Shown: positions 9,035-17,295 of the stretch, piece after piece
Position numbering within the stretch: the stretch's first letter is position 1
How the letters are laid out: every line of letters begins with the position of its first letter
NCBI GenBank assembly: GCA_049516595.1
Contig: JBEKSY010000004.1
Span: 62,001 to 126,000, forward strand
Source: JBEKHT01 sp049516595
Lineage (GTDB): Bacteria; Chloroflexota; Anaerolineae; Anaerolineales; RBG-16-64-43
Direction: 5' to 3'
Length of the DNA stretch: 64,000 nt
The notes under the pieces: model-generated
Told to the model about the DNA's origin: nothing
The model's database searches: none
What the model saw: only the letters and a program-made list of their open reading frames with translations
Made by a program: the position numbers and the translations under genes

Positions 9035-9441
9035 GCCACCTCAGCCGCCGCCACAGCCTTTTTCGACTTCTTCGACTTGGCCTGACCCTTGGGCTTTGCC
9101 ACCCGGCGGGTCTTCGGGCTCACCACCCGAGCGCCCTGTGCTGCCTTGGCCTCTGCGACCAGAGCGTCGAGTGATTCTCCTTGCCTGAGGCGTGCGAAGC
9201 GATCCAACGTCCCGCTCTGTCTCAGCAGTTGGGAGGCCGAGTCGCTCGGCTGAGCGCCCTGGCCAAGCCAGTAGAGCACGCGGGCCTCCTCCAATACGAT
9301 CGTTCCCGGCTCGGTTCTAGGGTTGTATTGTCCGAGGAGCTCCAGAAAGCGACCGTCCCGGGGACTCTCGAGGTCGGTGGCAACCAGCCGAAAGCTGACT
9401 TGATGTTTGGATCCTACCATCCTGAGTCGGATGCGAACCAT
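9031..9441 (-). CDS. rpsP: 30S ribosomal protein bS16, long form
   Basis: Ribosomal protein S16 of the small subunit. It begins MVRIRLRMVGSKHQVSFRLV and contains DGRFLELLGQYNPRTEP and VLYWLGQGAQPSDSASQLL, the standard S16 core, ending near residue 80. The protein has 136 residues; about 55 form an extra tail rich in Ala, Lys and Arg, ending in a KSKKSKKAVAAAEVA-like sequence. Long S16 tails are known in several phyla. The start ATG at 9441 has AAGGAG about 7 nt upstream. It is the first gene of the rpsP-khpA pair and follows ffh after about 115 nt. Confidence 0.96.
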   Translation of the reverse strand: MVRIRLRMVGSKHQVSFRLVATDLESPRDGRFLELLGQYNPRTEPGTIVLEEARVLYWLGQGAQPSDSASQLLRQSGTLDRFARLRQGESLDALVAEAKAAQGARVVSPKTRRVAKPKGQAKSKKSKKAVAAAEVA

Positions 9442-9555
9442 GAAAAGAACTCCTTCTTGGAAGTAGCTTGAACTCACGCTCGGAGGGACCGGCTGCCCGG
9501 CCGAAGGGTACGCGGGAAGGGCGCGCAGGTCGCCGGGCGCGGCACTCCCTCCATT

Positions 9556-10875
9556 TTACCCGAAAATCCCCGGGAATCTCCCACGGGTCAAACGCGGCAG
9601 ATTGCGCATCGCTTTTTGGGCCTCACGAAACTGGCGGAGTAGCTGGTTGATCTCTTGAACCTGGGTGCCCGAGCCGCTCGCGATTCGCCGCCTACGACTC
9701 GCGTTGAGGATCTCCGGGCTCCGCCTCTCCTCCGCGGTCATCGAGAGCAGGATCGCCTCAATGGTCCGCATCCGGCGGTCCACTTCGTCGGGATTGATCC
9801 TCGGGAGGCCTCCCAGGGAGGGCGCCGGAAGGGTCTCCAGAACCGCACTGAATGGGCCTAGTTTCCGAACCTGTCGGAGCTGGCTAACCATGTCTTCCAG
9901 GGTCAGCGGCCCAGCTAGCACCGACTGCGCGGTCCGGTCCCTGCCCTGGAGGTCAAAAGCCTGCTCTGCCTTTTCCATCAGGCCGCGAATATCTCCCATC
10001 CCGAGGATGCGGCTGGCAAATCGCTCGGGATCGAATTCCTCGAGGGCCTCGACCCCTTCTCCCAGCCCAACCCATCGGATCGGCACCTCCGTCACCGCCC
10101 TCATGGAAACCGCGGCCCCTCCCCGCGCGTCCCCGTCCACCTTGGTTAGAATAATCCCCGTGAGGCCCAAGGCGGAATGAAACCCCTGTGCGATGTTCAC
10201 GGCCTCTTGCCCCGTCATCGCGTCCGCTACCAGGAGCGATTCCGTCGGTTGAATGGAGGCTTTGATCTCGCGGAGCTCGTCCATGAGCTCCTCATTGACT
10301 TGCATTCTGCCCGCCGTGTCGAGAATCACCACACTATCCCCCTCCCGGCAGGCGCGCTCCACGGCGGCGTGGCAAATCTCCAGAACCGAGGTCCCCTGGC
10401 TGACCGCCGGGACACCAATCCGCTCCGCCAGGAGACGAAGCTGCTCGGCCGCAGCCGGTCTCTGTATGTCAGCGGCTACCAGGAGAACTCGCTCGCCGTC
10501 CTGCAGAAGACGCCGCGCCAGCTTGGCGGCGGTCGTGGTCTTGCCGGAACCCTGGAGGCCGACCAGGACGATGACCCGGGGCTTGGGGCCCGTCAGGGAC
10601 CAGCGGGAACGCGGATCCAGCGTACGAACCAGTTCCTCGTACACTACGGTCAGGACCTGTTGGGACGGATTGAATGCCCTGGAAACCTCGACGCCGACGC
10701 ACCTGACCCGAATTCGCTCAAGAAGATCATTGACGACCCGGAAGTTGACGTCCGCCTCCAGCAGTGCCAGGCGCACCTGCCGCAAGGCCTGTTCCACGTC
10801 CGCTTCGCTCAACCGGCCGCGCCTGCGAAGCTGTTGAAAGACGGATTGGAGCCTGGAGGATAGAACTTCAAACAT
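9556..10875 (-). CDS. ffh: Signal recognition particle protein Ffh (SRP54)
   Basis: GTPase that binds 4.5S RNA and the signal sequences of nascent membrane proteins and docks with FtsY. Domains in order: N-domain helices (1-85, with LRQVRLALLEADVNFRVV); G-domain with P-loop GLQGSGKTTTAAKLA, RPAAAEQL, DTAGRMQ and TKVDGDARGGAA; and a C-terminal methionine-rich M-domain from about 300 with the RNA-binding SRRRRIASGSGTQVQEIN stretch. The M-domain shows fewer Met than in E. coli and ends RGRFPGIFG. About 440 residues, normal. The start is set at ATG 10875; a GTG two codons earlier is also possible. It heads the leftward cluster. Confidence 0.97.
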   Translation of the reverse strand: MFEVLSSRLQSVFQQLRRRGRLSEADVEQALRQVRLALLEADVNFRVVNDLLERIRVRCVGVEVSRAFNPSQQVLTVVYEELVRTLDPRSRWSLTGPKPRVIVLVGLQGSGKTTTAAKLARRLLQDGERVLLVAADIQRPAAAEQLRLLAERIGVPAVSQGTSVLEICHAAVERACREGDSVVILDTAGRMQVNEELMDELREIKASIQPTESLLVADAMTGQEAVNIAQGFHSALGLTGIILTKVDGDARGGAAVSMRAVTEVPIRWVGLGEGVEALEEFDPERFASRILGMGDIRGLMEKAEQAFDLQGRDRTAQSVLAGPLTLEDMVSQLRQVRKLGPFSAVLETLPAPSLGGLPRINPDEVDRRMRTIEAILLSMTAEERRSPEILNASRRRRIASGSGTQVQEINQLLRQFREAQKAMRNLPRLTRGRFPGIFG

Positions 10876-11075
10876 CGCCACCCACCGCTACGCCGCAGCC
10901 TGCGGGACAACAGATGAAACACTGCGGCGTTGGCTACAGCTAGGATCGAGCGGGCATTCTATCCCGCACAGAAGGTTGGGTCAAGCACATTGGTTTCAAG
11001 CTGAATCGGAAATCTATTGGCAACCTCCCGATCGTCGTCACTCCCCTCATCGAACCATCTTTCTTCGCAAAGATC

Positions 11076-11100
11076 GGGTATCCCTGCGATGGGGATACCC
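11076..11100. repeat. Perfect 9-bp hairpin in the ffh/tRNA-Val intergenic region
   Basis: GGGTATCCC (11076-11084), a 7-nt loop, then GGGATACCC (11092-11100). It lies in a 450-bp stretch (10882-11329) between the start of ffh and tRNA-Val that otherwise shows no gene. Function unknown. I looked for 4.5S RNA here and did not find its conserved GGAAGCAGC-type core. Confidence 0.4.
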
Positions 11101-11329
11101 TGGGACTCCTGCCCATCGCCCCTGGTCTGCCCCCACAAGGTTATTCCAGGAGCCGAGATGGCAGCTGGAGTCCAGTTGCTCAATAAGAGGATAAGCCCAG
11201 CCCGGACCGGGCAGCGAAACGGCAGGCGGACCTCGCCTGGGCTCTGAGCCTGGCAAATCGAATCTGGAGGGCGCCGAGAACTGAGGGCTCGCCCTTGAGG
11301 CCCAGGTCCTTGTTATAATTCGGTTTCGC

Positions 11330-11406
11330 GGGCGGATAGCTCAGTTGGTTAGAGCGCATCTCTTACAAAGATGAGGTCGCAGGTTCAAGTCCTGTTCCGC
11401 CCACCA
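11330..11406 (+). tRNA. tRNA-Val (anticodon TAC)
   Basis: Full cloverleaf: acceptor GGGCGGA/TCCGCCC, D-arm TAGCTCAGTTGGTTAGAGC, anticodon stem with loop centred on TAC, T-arm with GGTTCAAGT, discriminator A and an encoded CCA. A TATAAT box (11314-11319) lies 10 nt upstream of the 5' end and is a likely promoter element. Confidence 0.97.
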
Positions 11407-11509
11407 CAACAGGCGCCCAATTGCCAGGGCGACCCTGGACCTGTGCCTCTTCCGCACCCCTCCGCCCGACGATCCTGCCGGCAATACCATTCCTGGCCAA
11501 GGAGACGTG

Positions 11510-14500
11510 ATGAAAGACTTCCTCTTCCGCGGCTCGCTCCACGATCTTGACCCTTCCGTAGAGGAGCTGATTCAGATCGAGAACGAGCGCCAGTTTCGCC
11601 GCATTATTTTGATTCCCTCGGAGAGCTCGAGCCCGGCCGCGGTGCTGCAGGCCCTGGGCAGCCGCTTCCAGAACATCTACGCCGAGGGCTACCCGGACGA
11701 GGCCTCGCGCGGACTGAGCGAGGAGGAGATCCTGGATTACCCCGCCCGCCTGGCCGGCTACCGCCGCTACTCAGATCCCCGTTACTACAAAGGAGTGGAA
11801 TACGCCGACACGGTCGAGGCCCTCGCCCGGCGGCGCGTCGCCGAAGCTTTCGCGACCCCCTCCGTCCCAGCCGATCGCATCTACGTCAATGTGCAGGCTC
11901 TTTCCGGCGCGCCCGCGAACAACGCCGTCTACCACGCCCTGGTCAACCCCGGAGACACGGTCATGGGCCTGAGCCTGCTGGATGGCGGCCACCTGACCCA
12001 CGGGTCGCCGGCCAACCGATCCGGCCAGTACTACCACATCATCCCATACAGCGTGGATCCCTCCAGCGAACGGATTGACTACGATGCCGTGCAATCGCTG
12101 GCGCGCGAGCATCGCCCCAAGATGATCATCGCCGGCTACTCCTCCTACCCATGGGTTCCCGATTGGAAGCGGTTCCGCGAAATCGCGGACGAGATCGGAG
12201 CCTACCTCTTCGCCGACATCGCCCATATCGCCGGCATGGTGGCCGCAGGGGTCAGCGCCTCGCCCCTGGGCCTGGCTCATGTCATCACCTTCACGACCCA
12301 CAAGAGCCTGTGTGGCCCTCGCGGTGCATGCATCCTGACCACCGACCCGGCCTTGGCCCGCAAGATCGACCACGCGGTTTTCCCCGGCGAACAGGGAGGG
12401 CCCCACGTGAATATCTTCGCGGCCATCGCGGTCGCCATGCGCCTGGCCCAAACCGATCCCTTCCGGGCACTCCAGAAGCAGGTCGTGCGCAATGCCGCCC
12501 GGCTGGCGGAGGGGCTCCAGCAGCAAGGCTTGCGCATTCCCTTTGGCGGGACCAACACCCACATGCTCAACGCCGATATGAAGAGCATCCGCGGACCGGA
12601 CGGGGCCGCGCTTTCGGGAGACATGGCGGCCCGCATCCTCGACCTGGCGGGAATTGTGCTCAACCGCAACACGATCCCCGGAGACGTGAGCGCTGCAAAC
12701 CCGTCCGGAATTCGCCTCGGGACGCCGTGGGTGACCCAACGCGGATTCCAAGAAAAGGAAATGGACCGCCTGGCCGAAATCATGGGTCGCCTTCTCCAGG
12801 CCTGCCAGCCTTACCACTTCTCCGGCCTCAAGGGTGAGGTCTTGCGCGCCAAGGTCGGATTCGAGGCGCTCGAACAGGCCAAGCTCGAAATCCGCGACCT
12901 GGCCGAGGCCGCCGGGATCGACTACGAGATGGCCAGGCATGGCTATCCCCATTTCTATTACTTGGACAGCCCCAGAGAGAACCAGGGGTTCCGGGCCATC
13001 GCCGTGCGAGGCGCACGCGCCGAGGAGTTTCTGTATTGGGCCACCACCAATGACGTGTACGCCCTCCCGTCGGGCAGCATCCAGGCCACCCGAATCCAGC
13101 CTGGCCAGGAGAGCCTCGAAGCCGTGCTCACCCGCCAGTCGCCCGGCGTCCTGCGCTTGATCCTGCCGGCGGCTTCCGCCGGGCGGACGCTGGCCTGGCT
13201 GAGAGATCTTTCGGACGGATTCGCCGCCTTCGGCGATGACCCCTACCGCAGGCTCCCGGGCCCCGTCGTCGTAGAAGATGCCGGCCCCGCCGAACCGGCC
13301 CTCCAAGGGCAAGCCCAGGCGATTGACCCGAGCCGGCCCTACTTCATGGGGAAAGTCGCCGACACCCATCCGCGCCCGTCCCTTCCCCCCTTCCGCTGGA
13401 CAGAGCCCGGGGATGCCCCCTTGCGGAGAACGCGGCTGTTCGAGGCCCACAAATCCTTGGGCGCCAAGATGGTCCCCTTCGCCGGATGGGAAATGCCAGT
13501 CTGGTACACCAGCGTGCTTGAGGAACACCTCGCAACGCGCCAAGCGGCCGGGCTGTTCGATGTCTCTCACATGGGTGTCTGGGACGCCAGTGGCCCAACC
13601 GCCGGCGTCTTCCTTGACGCCGTCTGCGGCAATGAGGTCACCGCCCTGGAGGTCGGCCAGTCCCTGTATGGCCAGTACCTCGATCCGGACGGCCAGGTCC
13701 TGGACGACACGATGATCTACCGCGTCGAGCCGGAGCGCTATCTAATCGTGGCTAATGCCTCCAACGATGAGAAGGACTGGGCCTGGATCAATGCCGTGGC
13801 GCGCGCAGAGGTGCTCATCGATCAAGCCAGGCCATGGGCCACCGCCCCGGGCCGCCTGCAGGTCCGATTGCGCAATTTGAGGGACCCGGGCGCCGCGCGC
13901 GATATGCGCGTGGATCTGGCGCTGCAGGGACCCAAGTCGCGGGAGGTCCTCCTGGCTCTCGGGGCGGACGCGGAAACGGAGCGGCGGATCAACAACCTCA
14001 AGCGCACGGAGGTGTGCCCGGCCCGGCTGGGAGGCTTCGATCTGATCGCGGCGCGCACGGGGTACACCGGCGAAACCATGGCCTTTGAGCTGTTTGTGCA
14101 CCCGGATCGGGCAGCCCAGCTGTGGAACGCCTTGCTCAAAGCCGGTGCGCCCCTCGGCCTCAAGCCGGTGGGGCTGGGCGCACGCGATTCGCTGCGCACA
14201 GAGGCCGGACTGCCTCTCTACGGCCACGAGATGGCCGGGCCGCTCAACCTGAACGTGGCTCAATCCGGATTCGGTTCGTACGTCAAGCTTCACAAGCCCT
14301 GGTTCATTGGCCGCCAGGCCTATCTCCTCCAGGTGAGATCCCTCGCCGGGGAGGTCGCCCGCTTCCGCTTCAATCGCAGGGGCGTGCGCATGGCGCATCC
14401 CGGCGACCCGGTGGTGGACGACAGGGGTCGGGTGATCGGTGCGGTCACCAGCTGTGCGGTCGATTCAGAGGGCTTCCTGCTGGGGCAGGCTTATCTCGAG

Positions 14501-14650
14501 AGCAAGTACGCCGAAGCGGATACCCCCATCGCGGTCTTCCAGTCGGCCTCCCAGAAGGCGGAGAAGCCTCATCACGACCTCCAGCCCGGTGACCGGGTCG
14601 CTCTCCCCGATCCCGCCATCGTCCTCAGCCGGTTCCCACCCAAAAAGTAG
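11510..14650 (+). CDS. Fused serine hydroxymethyltransferase / aminomethyltransferase (GlyA-GcvT)
   Basis: A single 1,046-codon frame joins two folate enzymes. Residues 1 to about 450 are a PLP-dependent serine hydroxymethyltransferase: it starts with IENERQFRRIILIPSESSSP, has YAEGYP and NVQALSGAPAN, and the PLP lysine is at about residue 265 in TTHKSLCGPRG. From about 640 to the end is GcvT, the glycine-cleavage T-protein: VPFAGWEMPVWY, GLFDVSHMG, ARTGYTGETMAFELF and GARDSLRTEAGLPLYGHE. The 490-575 part of the linker resembles a degenerate GcvT N-domain. The enzyme would pass 5,10-methylene-THF from glycine cleavage to serine synthesis. ATG 11510 has AAGGAG 6 nt upstream; GTG 11507 is an alternative. 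GcvH and GcvP are not in the window. No internal stop or frameshift is seen. Confidence 0.93.
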   Translation: MKDFLFRGSLHDLDPSVEELIQIENERQFRRIILIPSESSSPAAVLQALGSRFQNIYAEGYPDEASRGLSEEEILDYPARLAGYRRYSDPRYYKGVEYADTVEALARRRVAEAFATPSVPADRIYVNVQALSGAPANNAVYHALVNPGDTVMGLSLLDGGHLTHGSPANRSGQYYHIIPYSVDPSSERIDYDAVQSLAREHRPKMIIAGYSSYPWVPDWKRFREIADEIGAYLFADIAHIAGMVAAGVSASPLGLAHVITFTTHKSLCGPRGACILTTDPALARKIDHAVFPGEQGGPHVNIFAAIAVAMRLAQTDPFRALQKQVVRNAARLAEGLQQQGLRIPFGGTNTHMLNADMKSIRGPDGAALSGDMAARILDLAGIVLNRNTIPGDVSAANPSGIRLGTPWVTQRGFQEKEMDRLAEIMGRLLQACQPYHFSGLKGEVLRAKVGFEALEQAKLEIRDLAEAAGIDYEMARHGYPHFYYLDSPRENQGFRAIAVRGARAEEFLYWATTNDVYALPSGSIQATRIQPGQESLEAVLTRQSPGVLRLILPAASAGRTLAWLRDLSDGFAAFGDDPYRRLPGPVVVEDAGPAEPALQGQAQAIDPSRPYFMGKVADTHPRPSLPPFRWTEPGDAPLRRTRLFEAHKSLGAKMVPFAGWEMPVWYTSVLEEHLATRQAAGLFDVSHMGVWDASGPTAGVFLDAVCGNEVTALEVGQSLYGQYLDPDGQVLDDTMIYRVEPERYLIVANASNDEKDWAWINAVARAEVLIDQARPWATAPGRLQVRLRNLRDPGAARDMRVDLALQGPKSREVLLALGADAETERRINNLKRTEVCPARLGGFDLIAARTGYTGETMAFELFVHPDRAAQLWNALLKAGAPLGLKPVGLGARDSLRTEAGLPLYGHEMAGPLNLNVAQSGFGSYVKLHKPWFIGRQAYLLQVRSLAGEVARFRFNRRGVRMAHPGDPVVDDRGRVIGAVTSCAVDSEGFLLGQAYLESKYAEADTPIAVFQSASQKAEKPHHDLQPGDRVALPDPAIVLSRFPPKK

Positions 14651-14683
14651 ACGAACCAGGCGACCCATAGCATCCCAAAAAAG

Positions 14684-14711
14684 CGCCGGGGCAGACTATT
14701 CTGCTCCGGCG
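14684..14711 (+). terminator. Hairpin after glyA-gcvT
   Basis: CGCCGGGGCAGA and TCTGCTCCGGCG form a 12-bp stem (one G-T wobble) with a 4-nt loop, 33 nt after the stop codon. The following sequence is only mildly T-rich. An A-run upstream would serve termination of a leftward transcript. Confidence 0.6.
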
Positions 14712-14775
14712 TCGTTACGGTGAAGGCGCTCCTCAAACCGGCGAGTGGTTCTGAGGGCCCACGCCTTGCGTGCCG

Positions 14776-15102
14776 CTACTGGACTGGCAACAGGGGCTGG
14801 AGGGTCGAATCCTCGTTGGAATTCTCCATGTCCTTGAGCATCAGGTCAATCTGATCGGTCAGATTTGTGATGGTTGCATCCGGGGTCGCCGCTTGCGCCG
14901 GAAGGGTTGTGAGAACCGGCGAGGCCTCAGGTCGAGCAGATGTGGACCAAAACAGGACCGGGGAGGTCGGACTCCACGGGCCTCCTCCCCCGGCTCCGCT
15001 TAGGTTGGAGGTCGGCCCCCCACAGGCAGTGAGGAGCCCCACCAGGAGGGCTCCTCCCACAACTCCCCAGAAGACCGAGGACCTAGAACTTGCCATTGGC
15101 AT
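14776..15102 (-). CDS. Small predicted lipoprotein, unknown function
   Basis: About 108 residues. The N-terminal hydrophobic stretch ends in LLTACGG, a lipobox, so the mature protein is probably membrane-anchored outside the cell. The middle is rich in Gly, Pro and Ser. A short C-terminal segment (TNLTDQIDLMLKDMENSNED) could form a helix. It follows the secreted coiled-coil protein at 15848-15180 and may share its transcript. Start is uncertain among GTG 15114, ATG 15102 and ATG 15096; GGAAAGG lies 10 nt before 15102. I recognise no family. Confidence 0.6.
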   Translation of the reverse strand: MPMASSRSSVFWGVVGGALLVGLLTACGGPTSNLSGAGGGGPWSPTSPVLFWSTSARPEASPVLTTLPAQAATPDATITNLTDQIDLMLKDMENSNEDSTLQPLLPVQ

Positions 15103-15179
15103 CAGCACCCGCACCTTTCCAACTGGATTAAGAGGTCGCCGGCCGGGACGGGCGCACCGGCGGCCTGATTCAACTGGCT

Positions 15180-15848
15180 CTACGTGCCCGTCCCCTGGGT
15201 TCCGCTGCTCGGAGTGCCATTGCTGGAGCCACCGCTACCGGGAGTGTCGTTGCCCTGGGTTTGTTTCCCCTGGCTCCGCTGACTTTGAATCTGATTGTGA
15301 AGTGTCTGGAATTCCGACCTCAGATCTTGAGCGGCGCCGCGCAGCACCTGGACAGCGTCCTTGAGGTCCTGGCCAGCCTTCTTGACCGTGTCCAGCGCGG
15401 CGGACCGATCGATGACATTGCCATTGTCATCGAAACCCCTGTGCAGGGTGAGCACCGCCTTCGCGTCGTCCAGGTCGCCCTGGGCCTTTGACAGCGCCCC
15501 CTTGAACTGATCAAGGGCGGCCTGGAGTCGGGAGACGTCGAACCCGTGCTGGCGGGCCCAATCAATCAGTTGCTGGATCTTTGTGGCCAGGTCCCGCCCC
15601 TTCTCCAGCCTGCTATCCAGGTTCGAGGCGATTCCCTTTTCTTTCTCGAACAGGGCCTTGAGCCGCTGGTACTGCTGCGCCTGGTTGACCTGAGGGGCGG
15701 GGGTCGTGGTTGGACCCGGCCCCTGGGCGTAAACCGTTGCGGCGGGAGCGAAGGCTATTGCCCAGGCAAAGATCGTTCCAGCTGCAACGCCCCCCAGAAG
15801 CGTCTTGCGCAAGATTGTGGAACTCCACCAACGAGCCAAAATCTTCAT
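15180..15848 (-). CDS. Secreted coiled-coil protein, unknown function
   Basis: 222 residues with a signal peptide (about 1-41, ending VYAQG), a central helical region (about 55-180) rich in Lys, Asp, Gln and Leu heptads (for example FEKEKGIASNLDSRLEKGRDL), and a low-complexity Ser/Gly/Thr/Gln tail. The start ATG 15848 has AGGAGA 7 nt upstream. It resembles the many uncharacterised extracytoplasmic helical proteins of Chloroflexota but has no named domain I recognise. The small lipoprotein gene follows 66 nt later. Confidence 0.7.
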   Translation of the reverse strand: MKILARWWSSTILRKTLLGGVAAGTIFAWAIAFAPAATVYAQGPGPTTTPAPQVNQAQQYQRLKALFEKEKGIASNLDSRLEKGRDLATKIQQLIDWARQHGFDVSRLQAALDQFKGALSKAQGDLDDAKAVLTLHRGFDDNGNVIDRSAALDTVKKAGQDLKDAVQVLRGAAQDLRSEFQTLHNQIQSQRSQGKQTQGNDTPGSGGSSNGTPSSGTQGTGT

Positions 15849-16021
15849 TTCCGTTTCTCCTTTCTTTTTTCCTCAAAATGCCGGGAGCACTTGTTTCTGG
15901 GAGGAGCGTAGGCTCGCCGAGTATCAAGCCGGTGGATTCTGTGTAAAATTGTCGTAAATTCACGGATTAGCCGGTTTCGGGGGCGGGGGGATTTGGACCG
16001 AGCGGAGGAGACGTTACCCCC

Positions 16022-16062
16022 AAAAAAAAAGAGACCGGGGTAGGCTTGCGTCTGTCCCGGTC
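16022..16062 (-). terminator. Rho-independent terminator of the ferredoxin-oxidoreductase operon
   Basis: Read leftward, GACCGGG (16062-16056) pairs with CCCGGTC (16039-16033), and the stem is followed by a run of nine T (16030-16022). It lies just past the end of the gamma-subunit gene and closes the leftward operon. Confidence 0.85.
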
Positions 16063-16084
16063 GTCTTCGTGGCACACGAAGGAT

Positions 16085-16636
16085 CTAGCCCAGAACCTTT
16101 ATGGCAGCCCGCTCGGCTCCTAACCGCAAGGCTTTGCCATTCTGCTCCAGGAGATCCCGGTGGCGCGAGGCCAGGTGCTTGTCCAGCGCCTGTTGGATTG
16201 CCTCCAGGGACAAGATTGGAAGCCGATCCAGAAGAGCTCCCAGCATCACCATATTGGCCATGCGGAGATCCCCGAGCGACTCGGCGATCTCGTTGGCGGG
16301 AAGGGAGACGGCCACAATGTCTCTCCGACGCACCTGGCGGTTTGCCATGGAGGCATTGACCACCAGTACCCCGCCGGACTTCACCCGCGGTTCATACAGG
16401 TCGAGCGAGGGGAGATTCATCACGACGGCGGCCTGGGGCTGGCGCACGAGGGGCGAGCCGATCTCCTCATCTGAAACGATCACCGTGCAGTGAGCGGTCC
16501 CGCCGCGCATCTCCGGGCCATAGGAGGGAATCCAGGTCACCACCTTGCCCGAGTCCACGGCCGCATAGGTCAGCAACTGCCCGGCAAACAGGGCTCCTTG
16601 ACCGCCGAACCCCGATATGATGATCTCCGTTTGCAT
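16085..16636 (-). CDS. 2-oxoacid:ferredoxin oxidoreductase, gamma subunit
   Basis: Gamma subunit (183 residues) of a CoA-dependent 2-oxoacid:ferredoxin oxidoreductase; in this family it helps bind CoA and pack against the TPP subunits. It begins TEIIISGFGGQGALFAGQLL and has WIPSYGPEMRGGTAHCTVIVSDEEIGSP, the diagnostic stretch of the POR/KOR/VOR gamma family. It is the last gene of the operon and is separated from the beta gene by the bacterioferritin gene. Which 2-oxoacid is used cannot be fixed from this subunit; the alpha subunit points to a VOR- or KOR-type enzyme. Confidence 0.92.
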   Translation of the reverse strand: MQTEIIISGFGGQGALFAGQLLTYAAVDSGKVVTWIPSYGPEMRGGTAHCTVIVSDEEIGSPLVRQPQAAVVMNLPSLDLYEPRVKSGGVLVVNASMANRQVRRRDIVAVSLPANEIAESLGDLRMANMVMLGALLDRLPILSLEAIQQALDKHLASRHRDLLEQNGKALRLGAERAAIKVLG

Positions 16637-16729
16637 GACCTCGCCCCCCGCACAGCCCTGGACGCGCAGTGAGCTTCCCGCCCCTTGCGGCCCCCTGGAC
16701 GGCCCTCCGAGGCCGCAGACACTGGGCGT

Positions 16730-17197
16730 CTATCCGACCTGCTCCACCAGGTAGTTCTGAATGCCCATTTGCTTGATCTGATCGATCTGGGCTTCCAGCC
16801 AGTCAATGTGGGCCTCTTCGTCCTTGAGGATGGACACGAGCATCTCGCGCGAGCCATTGTCGCCCACCTCGGCCGCCAGGCGGATGTCCTCGTTGTAAGC
16901 GCGGATGGCATCCTGCTCAGCGGTGTGATCATTGGCGAGCTGGGCCTCCACCGAGGCGCCGATGTTGGGGGGATTGAGCTTGTTCACCAAGGGCTTGCCC
17001 TCCAGGAAGATGATGCGCGCGATGTGCTTCCCCGCGTGTTTCATTTCCTCGATGGCCCGCTTCTCGACCACCTCGTGCAACCCCTTGTACCCCCAGCTCG
17101 CGCACATCTCGGAGTGCACCATGTATTGGTTGATCGCGGTCAACTCGTCCGCCAGCCGTGCATTCAAGCGCTCCAGAATCCGATCGTTGCCCTTCAT
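16730..17197 (-). CDS. bfr: Bacterioferritin
   Basis: Iron-storage four-helix-bundle protein (155 residues) that oxidises Fe(II) at a di-iron site and stores it in a 24-mer shell. It begins GNDRILERLNARLADELTAINQYMVHSEM, carries EEMKHAGKHIARIIFLEG with the ferroxidase Glu-His pair and the heme-ligand Met, and later DEEAHIDWLEAQIDQIKQMG. ATG 17197 follows a GGAGG 7 nt upstream. It is placed between the beta and gamma genes of the ferredoxin-oxidoreductase operon with short gaps (98 and 93 nt). Co-expression with an iron-sulfur enzyme set is therefore likely. Confidence 0.95.
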   Translation of the reverse strand: MKGNDRILERLNARLADELTAINQYMVHSEMCASWGYKGLHEVVEKRAIEEMKHAGKHIARIIFLEGKPLVNKLNPPNIGASVEAQLANDHTAEQDAIRAYNEDIRLAAEVGDNGSREMLVSILKDEEAHIDWLEAQIDQIKQMGIQNYLVEQVG

Positions 17198-17295
17198 GGA
17201 TGAACTCCTCCTAGTAGCAACTCTTTGGTGAACAGTTCCGCTTTTCCCCTCGATCGGGCCCCCCGTGCAGAAGGCTCAACCGGGGTGGCAAGCCG

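Noticed and set aside
7715..9085. 456-codon rightward frame opposite thpR, rimM and khpA
   Set aside because: Shadow of three well-supported genes.
10882..11329. Possible 4.5S (SRP) RNA upstream of ffh
   Set aside because: The conserved SRP-RNA core (GGAAGCAGC type) was not found on either strand.
11407..11506. Possible glycine riboswitch before the glyA-gcvT fusion
   Set aside because: Only 100 bp separate tRNA-Val and the start codon, and no glycine-aptamer pattern is present.
11771..13570. 599-codon leftward frame opposite the GlyA-GcvT gene
   Set aside because: It is the antisense shadow of a gene whose motifs are unmistakable. High GC and codon bias leave this frame open.
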